A stretch of DNA of 64,000 nt from Robiginitalea biformata HTCC2501 (GTDB lineage Bacteria > Bacteroidota > Bacteroidia > Flavobacteriales > Flavobacteriaceae): positions 2,210,501 through 2,274,500 of the forward strand of contig NC_013222.1 of assembly GCF_000024125.1 (NCBI RefSeq). The letters are read 5' to 3'. Every line of letters begins with the position of its first letter. The first letter of the stretch is position 1. Below are positions 46,238 to 55,371 of the stretch, one piece after another. The notes under the pieces are model-generated. The model did not search any database. It was not told the DNA's origin and worked only from the letters and a program-made list of their open reading frames with translations. Made by a program: the position numbers and the translations under genes.

Positions 46238-46473
46238 CAGGCCGACTTCCCGGTTTTTCCTTTAGATTCGATTATATCCTGCACGGAACGGGAGCTTGGG
46301 CCGCTGTCGATACCTTTTTCAATTTCTGCCCGAAGATCCGCAACTACCTTATCCCGGTAGATTTGATGCAGGCGCAGGGCATCCCGGATAACTTCGCTGT
46401 TGTTCTGGTATTCTCCGGAGGCTACTTGCCTGGAGATATACTCTTCCTGTTTTTTGGTAAAACTGATGTTCAT
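46237..46473 (-). CDS. ParD-like ribbon-helix-helix antitoxin
   Basis: A 78-residue antitoxin: MNISFTKKQEEYISRQVASG, then YQNNSEVIRDALRLHQ, the N-S-E-V-I-R-D-A-L-R pattern of ParD-type ribbon-helix-helix proteins, and an acidic, toxin-binding tail. ParD represses its own operon and neutralises ParE. The downstream toxin gene is broken, so this is now effectively an orphan antitoxin. Confidence 0.85.
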   Translation of the reverse strand: MNISFTKKQEEYISRQVASGEYQNNSEVIRDALRLHQIYRDKVVADLRAEIEKGIDSGPSSRSVQDIIESKGKTGKSA

Positions 46474-46581
46474 GATATCGCACTTTATTCAGGCTAAAGC
46501 CACGCATTATGTCCAAAATTAGCAAATATGGATATTTTATGATCTATACCCCAAATCCTTACCCCAACTTTCGCTCACGGC

Positions 46582-46639
46582 GCCCGTTTCGATTTTATAG
46601 AATTCGGGAATATGAGCGCCAGTAAAATCGAAATAGGGC
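46582..46639. repeat. Inverted repeat between mnmE and parD
   Basis: The perfect 11-bp arms TTTCGATTTTA (46587-46597) and TAAAATCGAAA (46623-46633) are extended outward by imperfect GCCC/GGGC pairing, with a 25-base loop. There is no T run, so it is not a simple terminator. It could be an operator for the toxin-antitoxin operon or a small mobile-element scar. Confidence 0.4.
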
Positions 46640-46707
46640 ACGACCTGCTTTATGCCAATTGATGCTTGCGCCGATTTTCATGGTACTCCCAGAACATTCT
46701 TTACTAT

Positions 46708-48096
46708 TTACTTCCCGATACAGAAGTTTGAGAAAATATTGCCGAGCAGGTCGTCTGTGCTGATTTGCCCGGTGATCTCCCCGAGGTGGTGGAGGGCCTC
46801 GTTGATGTCCACGGAAACCAGGTCGGAAGGGATTCCCGCTTCCATGCCTTCACGGACGTTCCCGATGGCCTCCTGGGCTTTTACCAGCGCCTGGTAGTGG
46901 CGGGAATTACTCACCACCGGGTCGTTGTTTTCCAACACCCCGCGGTTGACCAGGCCGAGCAGCGATGCCTGGAGTTGTTCGAGTCCTTCCCCGGTCCGCG
47001 CCGAGATGCCCAGGGCCTCCGGGAGGGCTTCTTCCAGTTGTTTCCGGGCCTTGTCATCAAGCCGATCCGTTTTGTTGACCAGCAGGATAACCGGTTTGTC
47101 GGGGTGGCGTTCGCGGATGGATTGGATTTCGGCCGACCAGGAGGCAAGCAGGTCCGGGTGGGCGCGGGAACCGTCCACCATGTAGATGATCACCCGGGCC
47201 GCTTCCATTTTTTCAAACGTTTTCCGGATACCGATGTGTTCCACCGTATCCTCTGTTTCCCGGATCCCCGCCGTATCGATAAAGCGGAAGCCAATACCTT
47301 CCAGGACAATCTCGTCTTCGATGGCATCCCGGGTGGTCCCGGCAATTTCACTTACGATGGCCCGCTCTTCCCGCAGCAAGGCGTTGAGCAGGGTGGATTT
47401 CCCAACGTTCGGGGCCCCGGCAATGGCCACGGGAATCCCTTTTTTCAGGACGTTCCCCAGGGCAAAACTGTCTATCAACCCCTTGAGCAGGGCGCTGAGG
47501 CGGTCCAGCAGGCCGAAAAACGCTTCGCGGTCCGCAAATTCCACGTCCTCCCCTGAAAAATCGAGTTCCAGGGTAATCATGGAGGCAAAGTGCAGTAACT
47601 CCTCCCGCAGTTTCGCGATTTCCGAACTGTACCCCCCGCGCATTTGCTGCAGGGCAATCTGGTGGCTTGCCTTGTTTTCCGAAGCGATCAGGTCGGCCAC
47701 TGCTTCGGCCTGGCTGAGGTCCATTTTCCCATTGATAAAGGCGCGAAGTGTGAATTCCCCCGGGTTGGCCATCCGGCATCCCGAATCCAGGAACAGGTTC
47801 AGGATTTCCTGCTGGATATATACCGAGCCGTGACAGGATATTTCCACCACGTCCTCCCCCGTATAGGAACGGGGAGACCGGAAGACTGTGGCGAGTACCT
47901 CGTCCAAAATGCGATCCCCCTTGCGGATAGTCCCCAGATGTACCGTATGCCCGGGACAATCTTCCAGGGCCTTACCGCTGGCCGCGCGGAATTTCTCCGC
48001 CGCCAATGGGATGGCTTCCGGCCCGGACAGTCGCAATACGGCGATTGCGCCGGAACCGGCCGGGGTGGCAAGTGCAATAATGGTGTCTCTGTCCAT
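46708..48096 (-). CDS. mnmE: tRNA modification GTPase MnmE
   Basis: MnmE, with MnmG, adds the 5-carboxymethylaminomethyl group to wobble uridine in tRNA. The start at 48096 gives MDRDTIIALATPAGSGAIAVLRLSG (462 residues). The folate-binding N-domain is followed by the G domain with GAPNVGKS (near 222), GTTRD, DTAGIRETED and NKTD, and the C-terminus ends with FCIGK, the conserved catalytic Cys motif. The first eight codons of the longer frame are not conserved. Confidence 0.96.
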   Translation of the reverse strand: MDRDTIIALATPAGSGAIAVLRLSGPEAIPLAAEKFRAASGKALEDCPGHTVHLGTIRKGDRILDEVLATVFRSPRSYTGEDVVEISCHGSVYIQQEILNLFLDSGCRMANPGEFTLRAFINGKMDLSQAEAVADLIASENKASHQIALQQMRGGYSSEIAKLREELLHFASMITLELDFSGEDVEFADREAFFGLLDRLSALLKGLIDSFALGNVLKKGIPVAIAGAPNVGKSTLLNALLREERAIVSEIAGTTRDAIEDEIVLEGIGFRFIDTAGIRETEDTVEHIGIRKTFEKMEAARVIIYMVDGSRAHPDLLASWSAEIQSIRERHPDKPVILLVNKTDRLDDKARKQLEEALPEALGISARTGEGLEQLQASLLGLVNRGVLENNDPVVSNSRHYQALVKAQEAIGNVREGMEAGIPSDLVSVDINEALHHLGEITGQISTDDLLGNIFSNFCIGK

Positions 48097-48136
48097 CGGG
48101 TTTGCAGTGTTGGCCCACACAGGTGCGCAGGCCCGA

Positions 48137-48144
48137 CAAAAATA
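48137..48144 (-). promoter_or_regulatory. Candidate mnmE -7 element
   Basis: TATTTTTG on the minus strand matches TAnnTTTG and lies about 41 bp before the mnmE start. No -33 TTTG is clear. Confidence 0.35.
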
Positions 48145-48334
48145 CGATTAATGAATTTGTCTGCACGCCGCACCCTGCGCGACCCCCTGGGGGTTGAAGG
48201 TTCTGGTTATGGGAATGCGGGTCCAGCAGTCGGTTACGCGGGTCCGGTAGGCTTCAGCGGACCTGATATGTGTAACATTTTTGATCGTCCTGCGACCCAT
48301 AAGTTGCAATCATCAATCAAAAACCGCTACTACT

Positions 48335-48700
48335 ATGGAACTCGTATCGCAACAAACCCTCCGGGAAGACCGCCAGCTGCTTACCGTCACCCACCTGACG
48401 CAATTGCTCGGTTACATCATTGGTTTCGGGAGCCTGATTGTCCCCCTGATTATCTGGCTGAGTTCCCGCAATACGGTTATGGACATGGATGCACACGGCA
48501 AGGCCATCTTAAACCTCCAGTTAAGCCTGATTGTTTATATCATCGTGGGAATTCCGGCCATCCTGCTCCTTGGGCTCGGTATCCTGATACTGATCGGGGC
48601 GGCCGTTCTGGGCTTTGTTTTGCCCATTGTAAACGCCGTTCGGGCCAGCAATGGGGAAGCCCCCAGCCAGTTTATGACCATTCGGTTTTTCGGTGCTTGA
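48335..48700 (+). CDS. DUF4870 family membrane protein
   Basis: A 121-residue membrane protein of the DUF4870 (TIC20-like) family. The ATG at 48335 gives MELVSQQTLREDRQLLTVTHLTQLLGYIIGFG, and the fingerprint motif HGKAILNLQLSLIVYIIV (about 54-71) follows, then a long hydrophobic hairpin. Function is unknown. Its 3' end overlaps the convergent acetyltransferase gene by 29 bp. Confidence 0.85.
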   Translation: MELVSQQTLREDRQLLTVTHLTQLLGYIIGFGSLIVPLIIWLSSRNTVMDMDAHGKAILNLQLSLIVYIIVGIPAILLLGLGILILIGAAVLGFVLPIVNAVRASNGEAPSQFMTIRFFGA

Positions 48701-49517
48701 ACCTCAGGAATTGCGCAATGCCCCAGGCCAATAGGCGCAGGTGGGGTCTGGCGGCCGGGTAAACCACCTCGGTCCGGTAGGCCTCCATCCGGTTGGCAAG
48801 GTCCTCTTTGTGCTTCAGGTCGCCCCAACCCAGGTCTACGATCCGCAGGTCGTTGGCAAAGGCCCAGCGAATTTTCTCCAGCAGCATGAGTTTGCCCAGG
48901 CCAAAAGGTTCATATTCCGTGTCGAACCCGGTAATGGCGCTGGCCATTACCCCCTGGCGATGGTAGTTCAATCCGATGGAAATAGGGGTGTCGCCATCGT
49001 AAATGGCCATCAGGGAGGCTTGGTTATCCCGGATCCGGTCCCAGGTATGGCGCACAATGTCCTCCCAGCGGCCCAGCGAATCGTGGTTGACGTCTTTTTG
49101 GGCAAAACGGCGTCCGATCATGGTTCGCAACCCGGCCATCAACTCCCGGTAGGTCCCCGGGTCCATATTTTCAGTATGCACTGTAAAACGAAAATCCACC
49201 CGATCCTCCAACCGCCTTTTCAGGCGCCGGCAATTCTTATATCGCCGGCTTCCCAGACAGTCCCGCAAAAACGCTTCGATTTCTTCTGCAGGGGATAAAT
49301 CGACCAGGTAGCTCCGGTGCAACCTGCACGTGTACGATTTGAATCCGGATTGAAGTTGCGGGCCGCCACCAGGCAAATAAGGGGGAATCAGGTGGACGAC
49401 AGATATCCCGCCTGAAGCAGGTGTCCGGGTGTCTGGCAGGCCCTTTGCGCCCTGGTAAAACCAGGGCAGGCAGTCTTCCTCATAAAGAAGGTTGTGGAAA
49501 TGCAGGTGGCGGATCAC
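48672..49517 (-). CDS. GNAT/FemAB-like acyltransferase (Acetyltransf_6)
   Basis: A 281-residue protein whose C-terminal half resembles FemAB/CelD-type GNAT acyltransferases: SLMAIYDGDTPISIGLNYHR (about 165-184), ITGFDTEYEPFGLGKLMLLE (about 192-211) and VDLGWGDLKHKEDLAN (about 222-237). Such proteins transfer acyl or aminoacyl groups to amines or glycans. It ends overlapping DUF4870 and starts 13 bp after dnaN, so it is in the dnaN transcript. Confidence 0.7.
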   Translation of the reverse strand: MIRHLHFHNLLYEEDCLPWFYQGAKGLPDTRTPASGGISVVHLIPPYLPGGGPQLQSGFKSYTCRLHRSYLVDLSPAEEIEAFLRDCLGSRRYKNCRRLKRRLEDRVDFRFTVHTENMDPGTYRELMAGLRTMIGRRFAQKDVNHDSLGRWEDIVRHTWDRIRDNQASLMAIYDGDTPISIGLNYHRQGVMASAITGFDTEYEPFGLGKLMLLEKIRWAFANDLRIVDLGWGDLKHKEDLANRMEAYRTEVVYPAARPHLRLLAWGIAQFLRFKHRKTEWS

Positions 49518-49530
49518 CGGCCGCAGGCTG

Positions 49531-50649
49531 TCAGGAATTCAGCATTACCGGCATAACCAGCATGGTGATGAATTCGCCTTCGTCCAGGCCGTCTGCAGGG
49601 GTCAGTATCCCGGCCCGGTTGGGCAGGCTCATCTCCAGGGAAATCTCATCCGACCCGAGATTTCCGAGCATTTCCACCAAAAACCGCGAATTGAACCCGA
49701 TCTGCAGGTCGTCGCCCTGGTAGGAACAGGTGAGCCGCTCCTCGGCCTTGTTGCTGTAGTCCACATCCTCCGCGGAAATATTCAGCTCCGCCCCGGCAAT
49801 TTTCAGCCGGATCTGGTGGGTGGTTTTATTGGAAAAGATGGAAACCCTTCGAACGGAACTCAGCAGTTGGGAGCGCTGGATCACCAATTTGTTCGGGTTT
49901 TCCTTCGGGATAACCGCCTCGTAGTTCGGGTACTTCCCGTCGATCAGCCGGCACACCAGGACGGTATTGGCAAAGAGGAACTTCGCATTGCTGTCGTTGT
50001 AAGCTACCGTAACAGGGTCTTCGCTTCCCGCCAGGATGCCCTTGAGGAGGTTCAGGGGTTTCTTGGGCATGATAAACTCCGCCACTTCGGATGCCTGTAC
50101 GTCTGTCCGCCGGTATTTGACAAGTTTGTGGGCATCCGTGGCCACAAAGGTCAGCCCCTCGGGCGAAAACTGGAAGAATACGCCGCTCATCACCGGGCGC
50201 AGGTCGTCATTCCCGGCGGCGAAAAGGGTTTTATCGATAGCGGTGGCCAGGATGTCCCCCATGATTTCCGTTTTGCTCGGGTCCGGGAGTTCCACGGCCT
50301 TCGGGAATTCGGCCCCGTCCGCATAGGCCAGGGCGTATTTCCCGTGGCTGGAACTGATCTCCACCGTATTATTGTCCTCGACAACAAAGGTCAGCGGCTG
50401 TTCGGGGAAGGTCTTGAGGGTATCCAGCAGCAACCGGGCCGGGACGGCAATGGTCCCTTTATCCCCGGAATCGACCTCCAGTTCCGAACTCATGGTTGTT
50501 TCCAGGTCGGAAGCGGATACTGTCAGCTTCGTGCCATTCAGGTCAAAGAGGAAATTATCGAGGATGGGCAGCGTATTGCTGTTGCTGATGACGCCTCCGA
50601 GTACCTGGAGTTGTTTCAGTAGATACGTGCTTGAAACTATGAATTTCAT
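49531..50649 (-). CDS. dnaN: DNA polymerase III sliding clamp subunit beta
   Basis: The 372-residue beta clamp. Three repeated domains are visible, with MKFIVSSTYLLKQLQVLGGVI at the start, FLFDLNGTKLTVSASDLETTM, FIMPKKPLNLLKGIL and the C-terminal ending FITMLVMPVMLNS. It holds polymerase on DNA. A promoter-like element lies 62 bp upstream, between it and gldG. Confidence 0.97.
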   Translation of the reverse strand: MKFIVSSTYLLKQLQVLGGVISNSNTLPILDNFLFDLNGTKLTVSASDLETTMSSELEVDSGDKGTIAVPARLLLDTLKTFPEQPLTFVVEDNNTVEISSSHGKYALAYADGAEFPKAVELPDPSKTEIMGDILATAIDKTLFAAGNDDLRPVMSGVFFQFSPEGLTFVATDAHKLVKYRRTDVQASEVAEFIMPKKPLNLLKGILAGSEDPVTVAYNDSNAKFLFANTVLVCRLIDGKYPNYEAVIPKENPNKLVIQRSQLLSSVRRVSIFSNKTTHQIRLKIAGAELNISAEDVDYSNKAEERLTCSYQGDDLQIGFNSRFLVEMLGNLGSDEISLEMSLPNRAGILTPADGLDEGEFITMLVMPVMLNS

Positions 50650-50710
50650 TGAAAAAATGCTTTAAAACGCCGGAAATCCCCGGTGGTTTGGCTCTTTTTG
50701 GGTGTTCTGA

Positions 50711-50718
50711 CAAATATA
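50711..50718 (-). promoter_or_regulatory. Candidate dnaN -7 element
   Basis: TATATTTG on the minus strand fits TAnnTTTG and lies about 62 bp before the dnaN ATG. A TTTG occurs 24 bp further upstream, slightly beyond the usual spacing. Confidence 0.4.
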
Positions 50719-50760
50719 TCCCAAATGTGGGTTGAAGGAAAACAAACTTATCAACAGGAA

Positions 50761-52428
50761 TCAGGCGTACCGGCGCCGTCGGATATACCGGAAAAGGCCG
50801 CCAAAGAGCAGGAGCAGTGCAATGGGAAGCCCGATATTCAGGAGTTGCCATTGGGTTTTCTCGGCTGCCGCTTTCCGGGGGTCGAGCAGCGGGATAGCCA
50901 CCTCCTTATTGCGGATGTTTATAAGTCCGTTATCCTCCAGCAGATAATTGACTGCATTCACGAGGAATTCCTTGTTGCCGTAGAAATTATTCGTCCATTT
51001 GTCATAGCCGAGTTCCAGGGGCCGGCCATTCTGCAACTGGTTGGAGGCGAGGTCCCCGTCGGATACAACGATCATTCGGTTTTCAAGGCCCTGCTCCCGG
51101 TAGTCCGGCAGGTCCACAGGTCGGATCCGGTTGGCATAAGCGGAGCGGAAGGCACCTTCCACCAGTACTGCCAATGGCAGGTTGCCCGGCACAAATCGCT
51201 CCGGATCGGGTTCTTCCCGGACCAGTTCCAGACTGACTATTTTGGGCGTCCCCTCGGCACGTGAGCGGGGAGAAGAAGCATACAGGATGGTTTTCCGGTA
51301 CGGGTTCTCCAGGGTGTCGATGGTGCTGGCAAATTGCATCCTCAGCGCTTCAAGGTTCCGGTTGATCGGGTGGTTGTCCCGGGAAAAAACCATCGGGTGG
51401 TAGACCCAGGGCAATGGATTGTACTCGGAGCCCGTACCGCTGCCCGTGGCCAGGACTATCTGGGTACAGTACATATCCGCAACCAGGTTCGCGTTGATTC
51501 GGACCCCGTAGCGAAATAGCAAATCGTCCAGGTTCAAATTGCGCGCCAGGGCAACCCCCTGTCCGTCCTCGTTGAGCAGGCTGTCCAGTTCCATGGCTAC
51601 CGGGTCCACGAGCCAAAGGGTCTTCCCGCCGCCCACCATATACTGGTCCAGCACGAGTTTCTCGGGCTCGGTAAAAGGTTCTGTTGGTTTGACGATCAAT
51701 GCAGCCTGGAAATCCCGGAGCGCGGCAAGCGTCCCTTGCGGGTTGGTAGCCACGGAATCCAGGGTAAAAGGGGCGATGTTGTAATACGTGCCCAGGGTGC
51801 TGAGCAAGTCCGCCAGGCGGTTGTCCGGGACTTCCCCGTTCCCCTTGAGTACAGCGATTTGTTTCCGGGTAGTAGTTCCCAGCTTGGCAAACGCGTCGGC
51901 AAAGGCGTATTCCAGGTTCTGGATGGAACGGTTGACGCGATCCTCGGTGGAGGCCCCCAGCTGGTTTCTCAGCAGGGCTACTTTTTCGGAACGCCCCCCG
52001 TAGTTGACTACCGCCCAGGGAAAGACGACCTCCTGGGAAACGCGGCCGCCTTCCTCTGTGGTGACACTGGCCGGCTTCAGCCCGAATTGTTGCAATTGGT
52101 CGAGGACTTCCGGCCCGGCTTCCCCGCCTTCCAGGGGGTCCATGTAGGCATAGCGGATTTCCGGATTACCGGTGGCAAACTGCTCCAGGAGCAGACCTGT
52201 TTCCCGGCGCAGCCGCTCGAATTCGGCCGGGAGATCGCCATCGAGGAGGATATCGATGACCACCGGCCCTTCAAGGGCCGCCACTACCTCCTCGCTTTCG
52301 GGGGCCAGGGTAAAACGCTTGTCTTCGGTTAGGTCCCATCGCTTGTAGGCCAGGCTTCCGGCCAGGTTGACCAATACGAGGAGGGCCAGCCCGATGAGGA
52401 AACTTTTGAAAAATCCGCGCGTTTTCAT
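50761..52428 (-). CDS. gldG: Gliding motility ABC transporter-associated protein GldG
   Basis: The 555-residue GldG is part of the GldA/GldF/GldG ABC transporter linked to gliding and type IX secretion. It has an N-terminal membrane segment (about 12-30), a large soluble region opening with RWDLTEDKRFTLAPESEEVV and containing PFTEPEKLVLDQYMVGGGKTLWLVDPV, and a C-terminal membrane segment before RYIRRRRYA. It overlaps the gldF stop by 4 bp (ATGA), and the operon includes two further upstream genes. Confidence 0.93.
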   Translation of the reverse strand: MKTRGFFKSFLIGLALLVLVNLAGSLAYKRWDLTEDKRFTLAPESEEVVAALEGPVVIDILLDGDLPAEFERLRRETGLLLEQFATGNPEIRYAYMDPLEGGEAGPEVLDQLQQFGLKPASVTTEEGGRVSQEVVFPWAVVNYGGRSEKVALLRNQLGASTEDRVNRSIQNLEYAFADAFAKLGTTTRKQIAVLKGNGEVPDNRLADLLSTLGTYYNIAPFTLDSVATNPQGTLAALRDFQAALIVKPTEPFTEPEKLVLDQYMVGGGKTLWLVDPVAMELDSLLNEDGQGVALARNLNLDDLLFRYGVRINANLVADMYCTQIVLATGSGTGSEYNPLPWVYHPMVFSRDNHPINRNLEALRMQFASTIDTLENPYRKTILYASSPRSRAEGTPKIVSLELVREEPDPERFVPGNLPLAVLVEGAFRSAYANRIRPVDLPDYREQGLENRMIVVSDGDLASNQLQNGRPLELGYDKWTNNFYGNKEFLVNAVNYLLEDNGLINIRNKEVAIPLLDPRKAAAEKTQWQLLNIGLPIALLLLFGGLFRYIRRRRYA

Positions 52429-53156
52429 TGTCGGTACGCATTTAGCCGCCGGGTGGTCAAAAAGAGGAAGAAAACCCCCAGGCTGATAAAATATAGCAGG
52501 TCCCTGCTGTCTACAATTCCCTGTCCGATAGCCTCGTAGTGTGCCCGGATTCCCAGTTCCCGGATAAACAGGGCCGTACCCCCGTCGGGGAAGAGGGTGG
52601 CCAGGCTATCGAATCCCTGATAAAACAGGAAACAGCCTGCCACAGCCAGCATAAAAGCGGCAATCTGGTTTTCGGTAAGGCTCGAGGCAAACAAACCGAT
52701 GGCCGCGTATAACCCCATCAGCAGGAGCAGGCCCGCATAAGACCCCCAGACCAGGCCGGTGTCCAGGTTGCCCGCTGTTGCCCCAAGCTGGTGGACGGCC
52801 AGGACGTAGAGCAGGGTAGGGAGGAGGGTGACCCCGATTAGGGCGCAAACCCCTAGGAACTTCCCCAGGACCAGGCGGCCTGTGGAGACCGGTCGGCTCA
52901 GGAGCAACTCCAGGGTTCCGAGTTTGCGTTCCTCGGCAAATGACCGCATGCAAACCGCCGGGATCAATAACAAAAACGCCCAGGGGGCCAGTAAAAAAAA
53001 CAGGCTCAGATCGGCGAATCCGTAATCGATGATGTTAAACGGCCCGCGGAATACCCAGAGGAACAGCCCGGTGATTACCAGGAAAATCCCCATAACCAGG
53101 TATCCTACCGGGGACGAAAAGAAGGACGAAAATTCTTTTTTAAAGACTGCAAACAT
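52425..53156 (-). CDS. gldF: Gliding motility ABC transporter permease GldF
   Basis: A 243-residue permease. The ATG at 53156 gives MFAVFKKEFSSFFSSPVGYLVMG, the usual GldF opening; earlier in-frame codons overlap the preceding gene. Six hydrophobic segments are seen, with the RSFAEERKLGTLELLLSRPVS loop (about 79-99) typical of ABC-2 permeases. It starts 5 bp after the ABM-fold gene ends. Confidence 0.93.
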   Translation of the reverse strand: MFAVFKKEFSSFFSSPVGYLVMGIFLVITGLFLWVFRGPFNIIDYGFADLSLFFLLAPWAFLLLIPAVCMRSFAEERKLGTLELLLSRPVSTGRLVLGKFLGVCALIGVTLLPTLLYVLAVHQLGATAGNLDTGLVWGSYAGLLLLMGLYAAIGLFASSLTENQIAAFMLAVAGCFLFYQGFDSLATLFPDGGTALFIRELGIRAHYEAIGQGIVDSRDLLYFISLGVFFLFLTTRRLNAYRQ

Positions 53157-53161
53157 GCCTG

Positions 53162-53461
53162 TCAGGATTGAAATTCGTTGTGTTTCCCCAGGCTCCATGC
53201 CCTGGGCTTTTCCGAAAAAAGCTGGCGGGTCCTTCCCCAGACTTCCCGAAAAAACTCCGAATTCCGGTAATTCTCCAGGTCTTGTTCGGTATCCCAGAGG
53301 CTGTAGGTAAAAAACGTATTGGGATGATGCATGTCTCGGTAAAGCTCCAGGTGCCGGCATCCTTTGGACGCCCGGATGGTTGCCGAAGAATCCCTGAAAA
53401 TTCGCTCAAAACTAGGAATATTTTCGGTTTTAAAGGTCATTTGTACGATTCGCGTAAGCAT
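53162..53461 (-). CDS. ABM-fold (antibiotic biosynthesis monooxygenase-like) protein
   Basis: A 99-residue dimeric ferredoxin-fold protein: MLTRIVQMTFKTENIPSFERIF, GCRHLELYRDMHHPNTFF and YSLWDTEQDLENYRNS follow the ABM/YgiN pattern. Its start follows the SAM-hydrolase stop directly and its stop is 5 bp before gldF. No substrate is known, and no cofactor motif is seen. Confidence 0.8.
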   Translation of the reverse strand: MLTRIVQMTFKTENIPSFERIFRDSSATIRASKGCRHLELYRDMHHPNTFFTYSLWDTEQDLENYRNSEFFREVWGRTRQLFSEKPRAWSLGKHNEFQS

Positions 53462-54292
53462 TTACTGGAAATTGATGAATACGGTATCCCGATAGTCCAG
53501 GCCCAGGAGGGTCGCAGCCCCCCCAACCGTGTTCAGGTTGCTTTTGTAAATAGCGAGTTCCACATACCCGGAGGAATTGAAAAGCGCCAGCAGGTCGCCC
53601 GGGCCCCTGCGCTGTGCCCGGTCCAGGTCAAAATTGATAAACCCGCTGTACCGGTCGTGGATGGCGGTTAATTTCTGGTTTCGCGCCTCCAGGGTAAAGG
53701 AGCGGCCTTTGCGGTAGGCGTCAAAGAGGCTACGTTGGATATTGGTGACCACGTTGCCGTAATTGTCGATGTAGATGACGCTGCCTACGATTGTGTCGCC
53801 GTCGTTAGTTACCCGGGGGGCGAACTCTTTGTAGTGACGCAGTTTTCCAAAGGGTTTCCCGATGACTTCCGGGGTGCCTCCCCGGGCCAGGTGGCAGGCG
53901 GCGGGCACAAAAACGCTCAACACGGGAAACGCATCCTGGACGGTTCCCGGCAGGCTGATTTCCACGACCTTCTCCGGCCGGACTTCTTCAACGATCAGGC
54001 TAATCACCCCATTGTCCGCGGTTACAAAATAGTGGCCGTCTACCTTGACGGCCAGGTGGGTGGTCTCCGGGGTGCGTTCCGAATCGACTCCGACGATATG
54101 GATTGTCCCCTCGGGAAAGGCCTTGTATGCATTTTTAAGCAGGTAGGCGCACTCCTGAATGTGGAAGGGGTTTACCTGGTGGGAAATATCTACGATCACG
54201 GCATCCCTGAGCTCCTTGTGAATCGTTCCTTTAATGGTCCCTACAAAATGGTCTTTCAAACCAAAATCTGTAGTCAGGGTAATGATCGGCAT
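53462..54292 (-). CDS. SAM hydroxide adenosyltransferase (DUF62/SAM_adeno_trans) family protein
   Basis: A 276-residue member of the family related to fluorinase and chlorinase. The start MPIITLTTDFGLKDHFVGTIKG carries the Asp of the SAM pocket, and VTADNGVISLI (about 89-99) and YIDNYGNVVTNI (about 173-184) mark the two domains. Most family members hydrolyse S-adenosylmethionine to adenosine and methionine. It is the first gene of the gldFG operon, divergent from phoH. Confidence 0.88.
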   Translation of the reverse strand: MPIITLTTDFGLKDHFVGTIKGTIHKELRDAVIVDISHQVNPFHIQECAYLLKNAYKAFPEGTIHIVGVDSERTPETTHLAVKVDGHYFVTADNGVISLIVEEVRPEKVVEISLPGTVQDAFPVLSVFVPAACHLARGGTPEVIGKPFGKLRHYKEFAPRVTNDGDTIVGSVIYIDNYGNVVTNIQRSLFDAYRKGRSFTLEARNQKLTAIHDRYSGFINFDLDRAQRRGPGDLLALFNSSGYVELAIYKSNLNTVGGAATLLGLDYRDTVFINFQ

Positions 54293-54337
54293 CCGGCGCT
54301 GTTGATATTTTTTTAAGGGTTCAAACTGTTTTTTACG

Positions 54338-54345
54338 TAAGTTTG
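54338..54345 (+). promoter_or_regulatory. Candidate phoH -7 element
   Basis: TAAGTTTG on the plus strand fits TAnnTTTG, about 70 bp before the phoH TTG start. Confidence 0.4.
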
Positions 54346-54350
54346 TCAGA

Positions 54351-54358
54351 CAAAATTA
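54351..54358 (-). promoter_or_regulatory. Candidate -7 element for the gldFG operon
   Basis: TAATTTTG on the minus strand fits TAnnTTTG, about 59 bp before the start at 54292. It lies back-to-back with the phoH element, only 5 bp apart. Confidence 0.4.
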
Positions 54359-54416
54359 AGCAAAAAAACAGCGGAGGCAATCTGCCTTTTTCACCTCATT
54401 TTCAAACACCTGCTTT

Positions 54417-55370
54417 TTGAACGAACTCAGCCTGGAACTTACGGATATCAGCCCCAGGGATTTCTTCGGGGAACGGAATTCCAACATTGAACTGCTTAAA
54501 AAATCGTTCCCAAAACTTAAAATTGTCGCCCGCGGCAGCCGTATCAAGGTATATGGCGAACCTGCGCAACTCGAGGAGTTCGAGAGGCGATTCGGGATGC
54601 TGACCGAGCATTTTACCAAGTACAACAAACTCGATGAGAACGTCATCGAACGGATTCTGGACAGCAACGACTCCAAGGATTACGCCTCTCCCGCCAACAG
54701 CGGGGATGTCCTGGTGCACGGTGTCAACGGCCGGTTGGTCAAGGCGCAGACCGTCAACCAGCGCCGGCTGGTGGACGCCATGTCCAAACACGATATGGTT
54801 TTTGCCATCGGCCCGGCGGGTACCGGCAAGACCTATACGGGCGTGGCCCTGGCGGTTAAGGCCCTGAAGGAAAAGCAGGTCCGTCGGATTATCCTGACCC
54901 GTCCCGCCGTGGAGGCGGGTGAAAACCTCGGGTTCCTCCCGGGAGACCTCAAGGAAAAACTCGATCCCTACATGCAGCCGTTGTACGATGCGCTGCGCGA
55001 TATGATCCCGGCCGAACGCCTGGCCAAGTTCATCGAGGACGGCACCATCCAAATCGCCCCCATGGCCTTTATGCGGGGCCGGACCCTGGACAATGCCTTT
55101 GTAATACTGGACGAGGCGCAAAACACCACCCATGCCCAGATGAAGATGTTCCTTACGCGAATGGGCAAGAATGCAAAATTCCTGCTCACGGGCGACCCCG
55201 GGCAGATCGACCTGCCCCGGCGCGTGATCTCCGGGCTCAAGGAGGCCCTGCTGATCCTCAAGAATGTCAAGGGTATCCAGATCATCTACCTGGACGACAA
55301 GGACGTCATCCGGCACCAGCTCGTTAAAAAAGTCATCGACGCCTATAAAACCATCGAACACCAGAATTGA
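54417..55370 (+). CDS. PhoH family ATPase
   Basis: A 317-residue PhoH-like P-loop protein, linked in other bacteria to RNA handling. Translation most likely starts at a TTG (54417) giving an N-terminus that matches relatives ([17 protein letters not shown]); no ATG lies in frame nearby. Walker A is GPAGTGKT (near 138), Walker [11 protein letters not shown] (near 230), with [12 protein letters not shown] following. It ends 1 bp before purC. Confidence 0.92.
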   Translation: MNELSLELTDISPRDFFGERNSNIELLKKSFPKLKIVARGSRIKVYGEPAQLEEFERRFGMLTEHFTKYNKLDENVIERILDSNDSKDYASPANSGDVLVHGVNGRLVKAQTVNQRRLVDAMSKHDMVFAIGPAGTGKTYTGVALAVKALKEKQVRRIILTRPAVEAGENLGFLPGDLKEKLDPYMQPLYDALRDMIPAERLAKFIEDGTIQIAPMAFMRGRTLDNAFVILDEAQNTTHAQMKMFLTRMGKNAKFLLTGDPGQIDLPRRVISGLKEALLILKNVKGIQIIYLDDKDVIRHQLVKKVIDAYKTIEHQN

Positions 55371-55371
55371 T

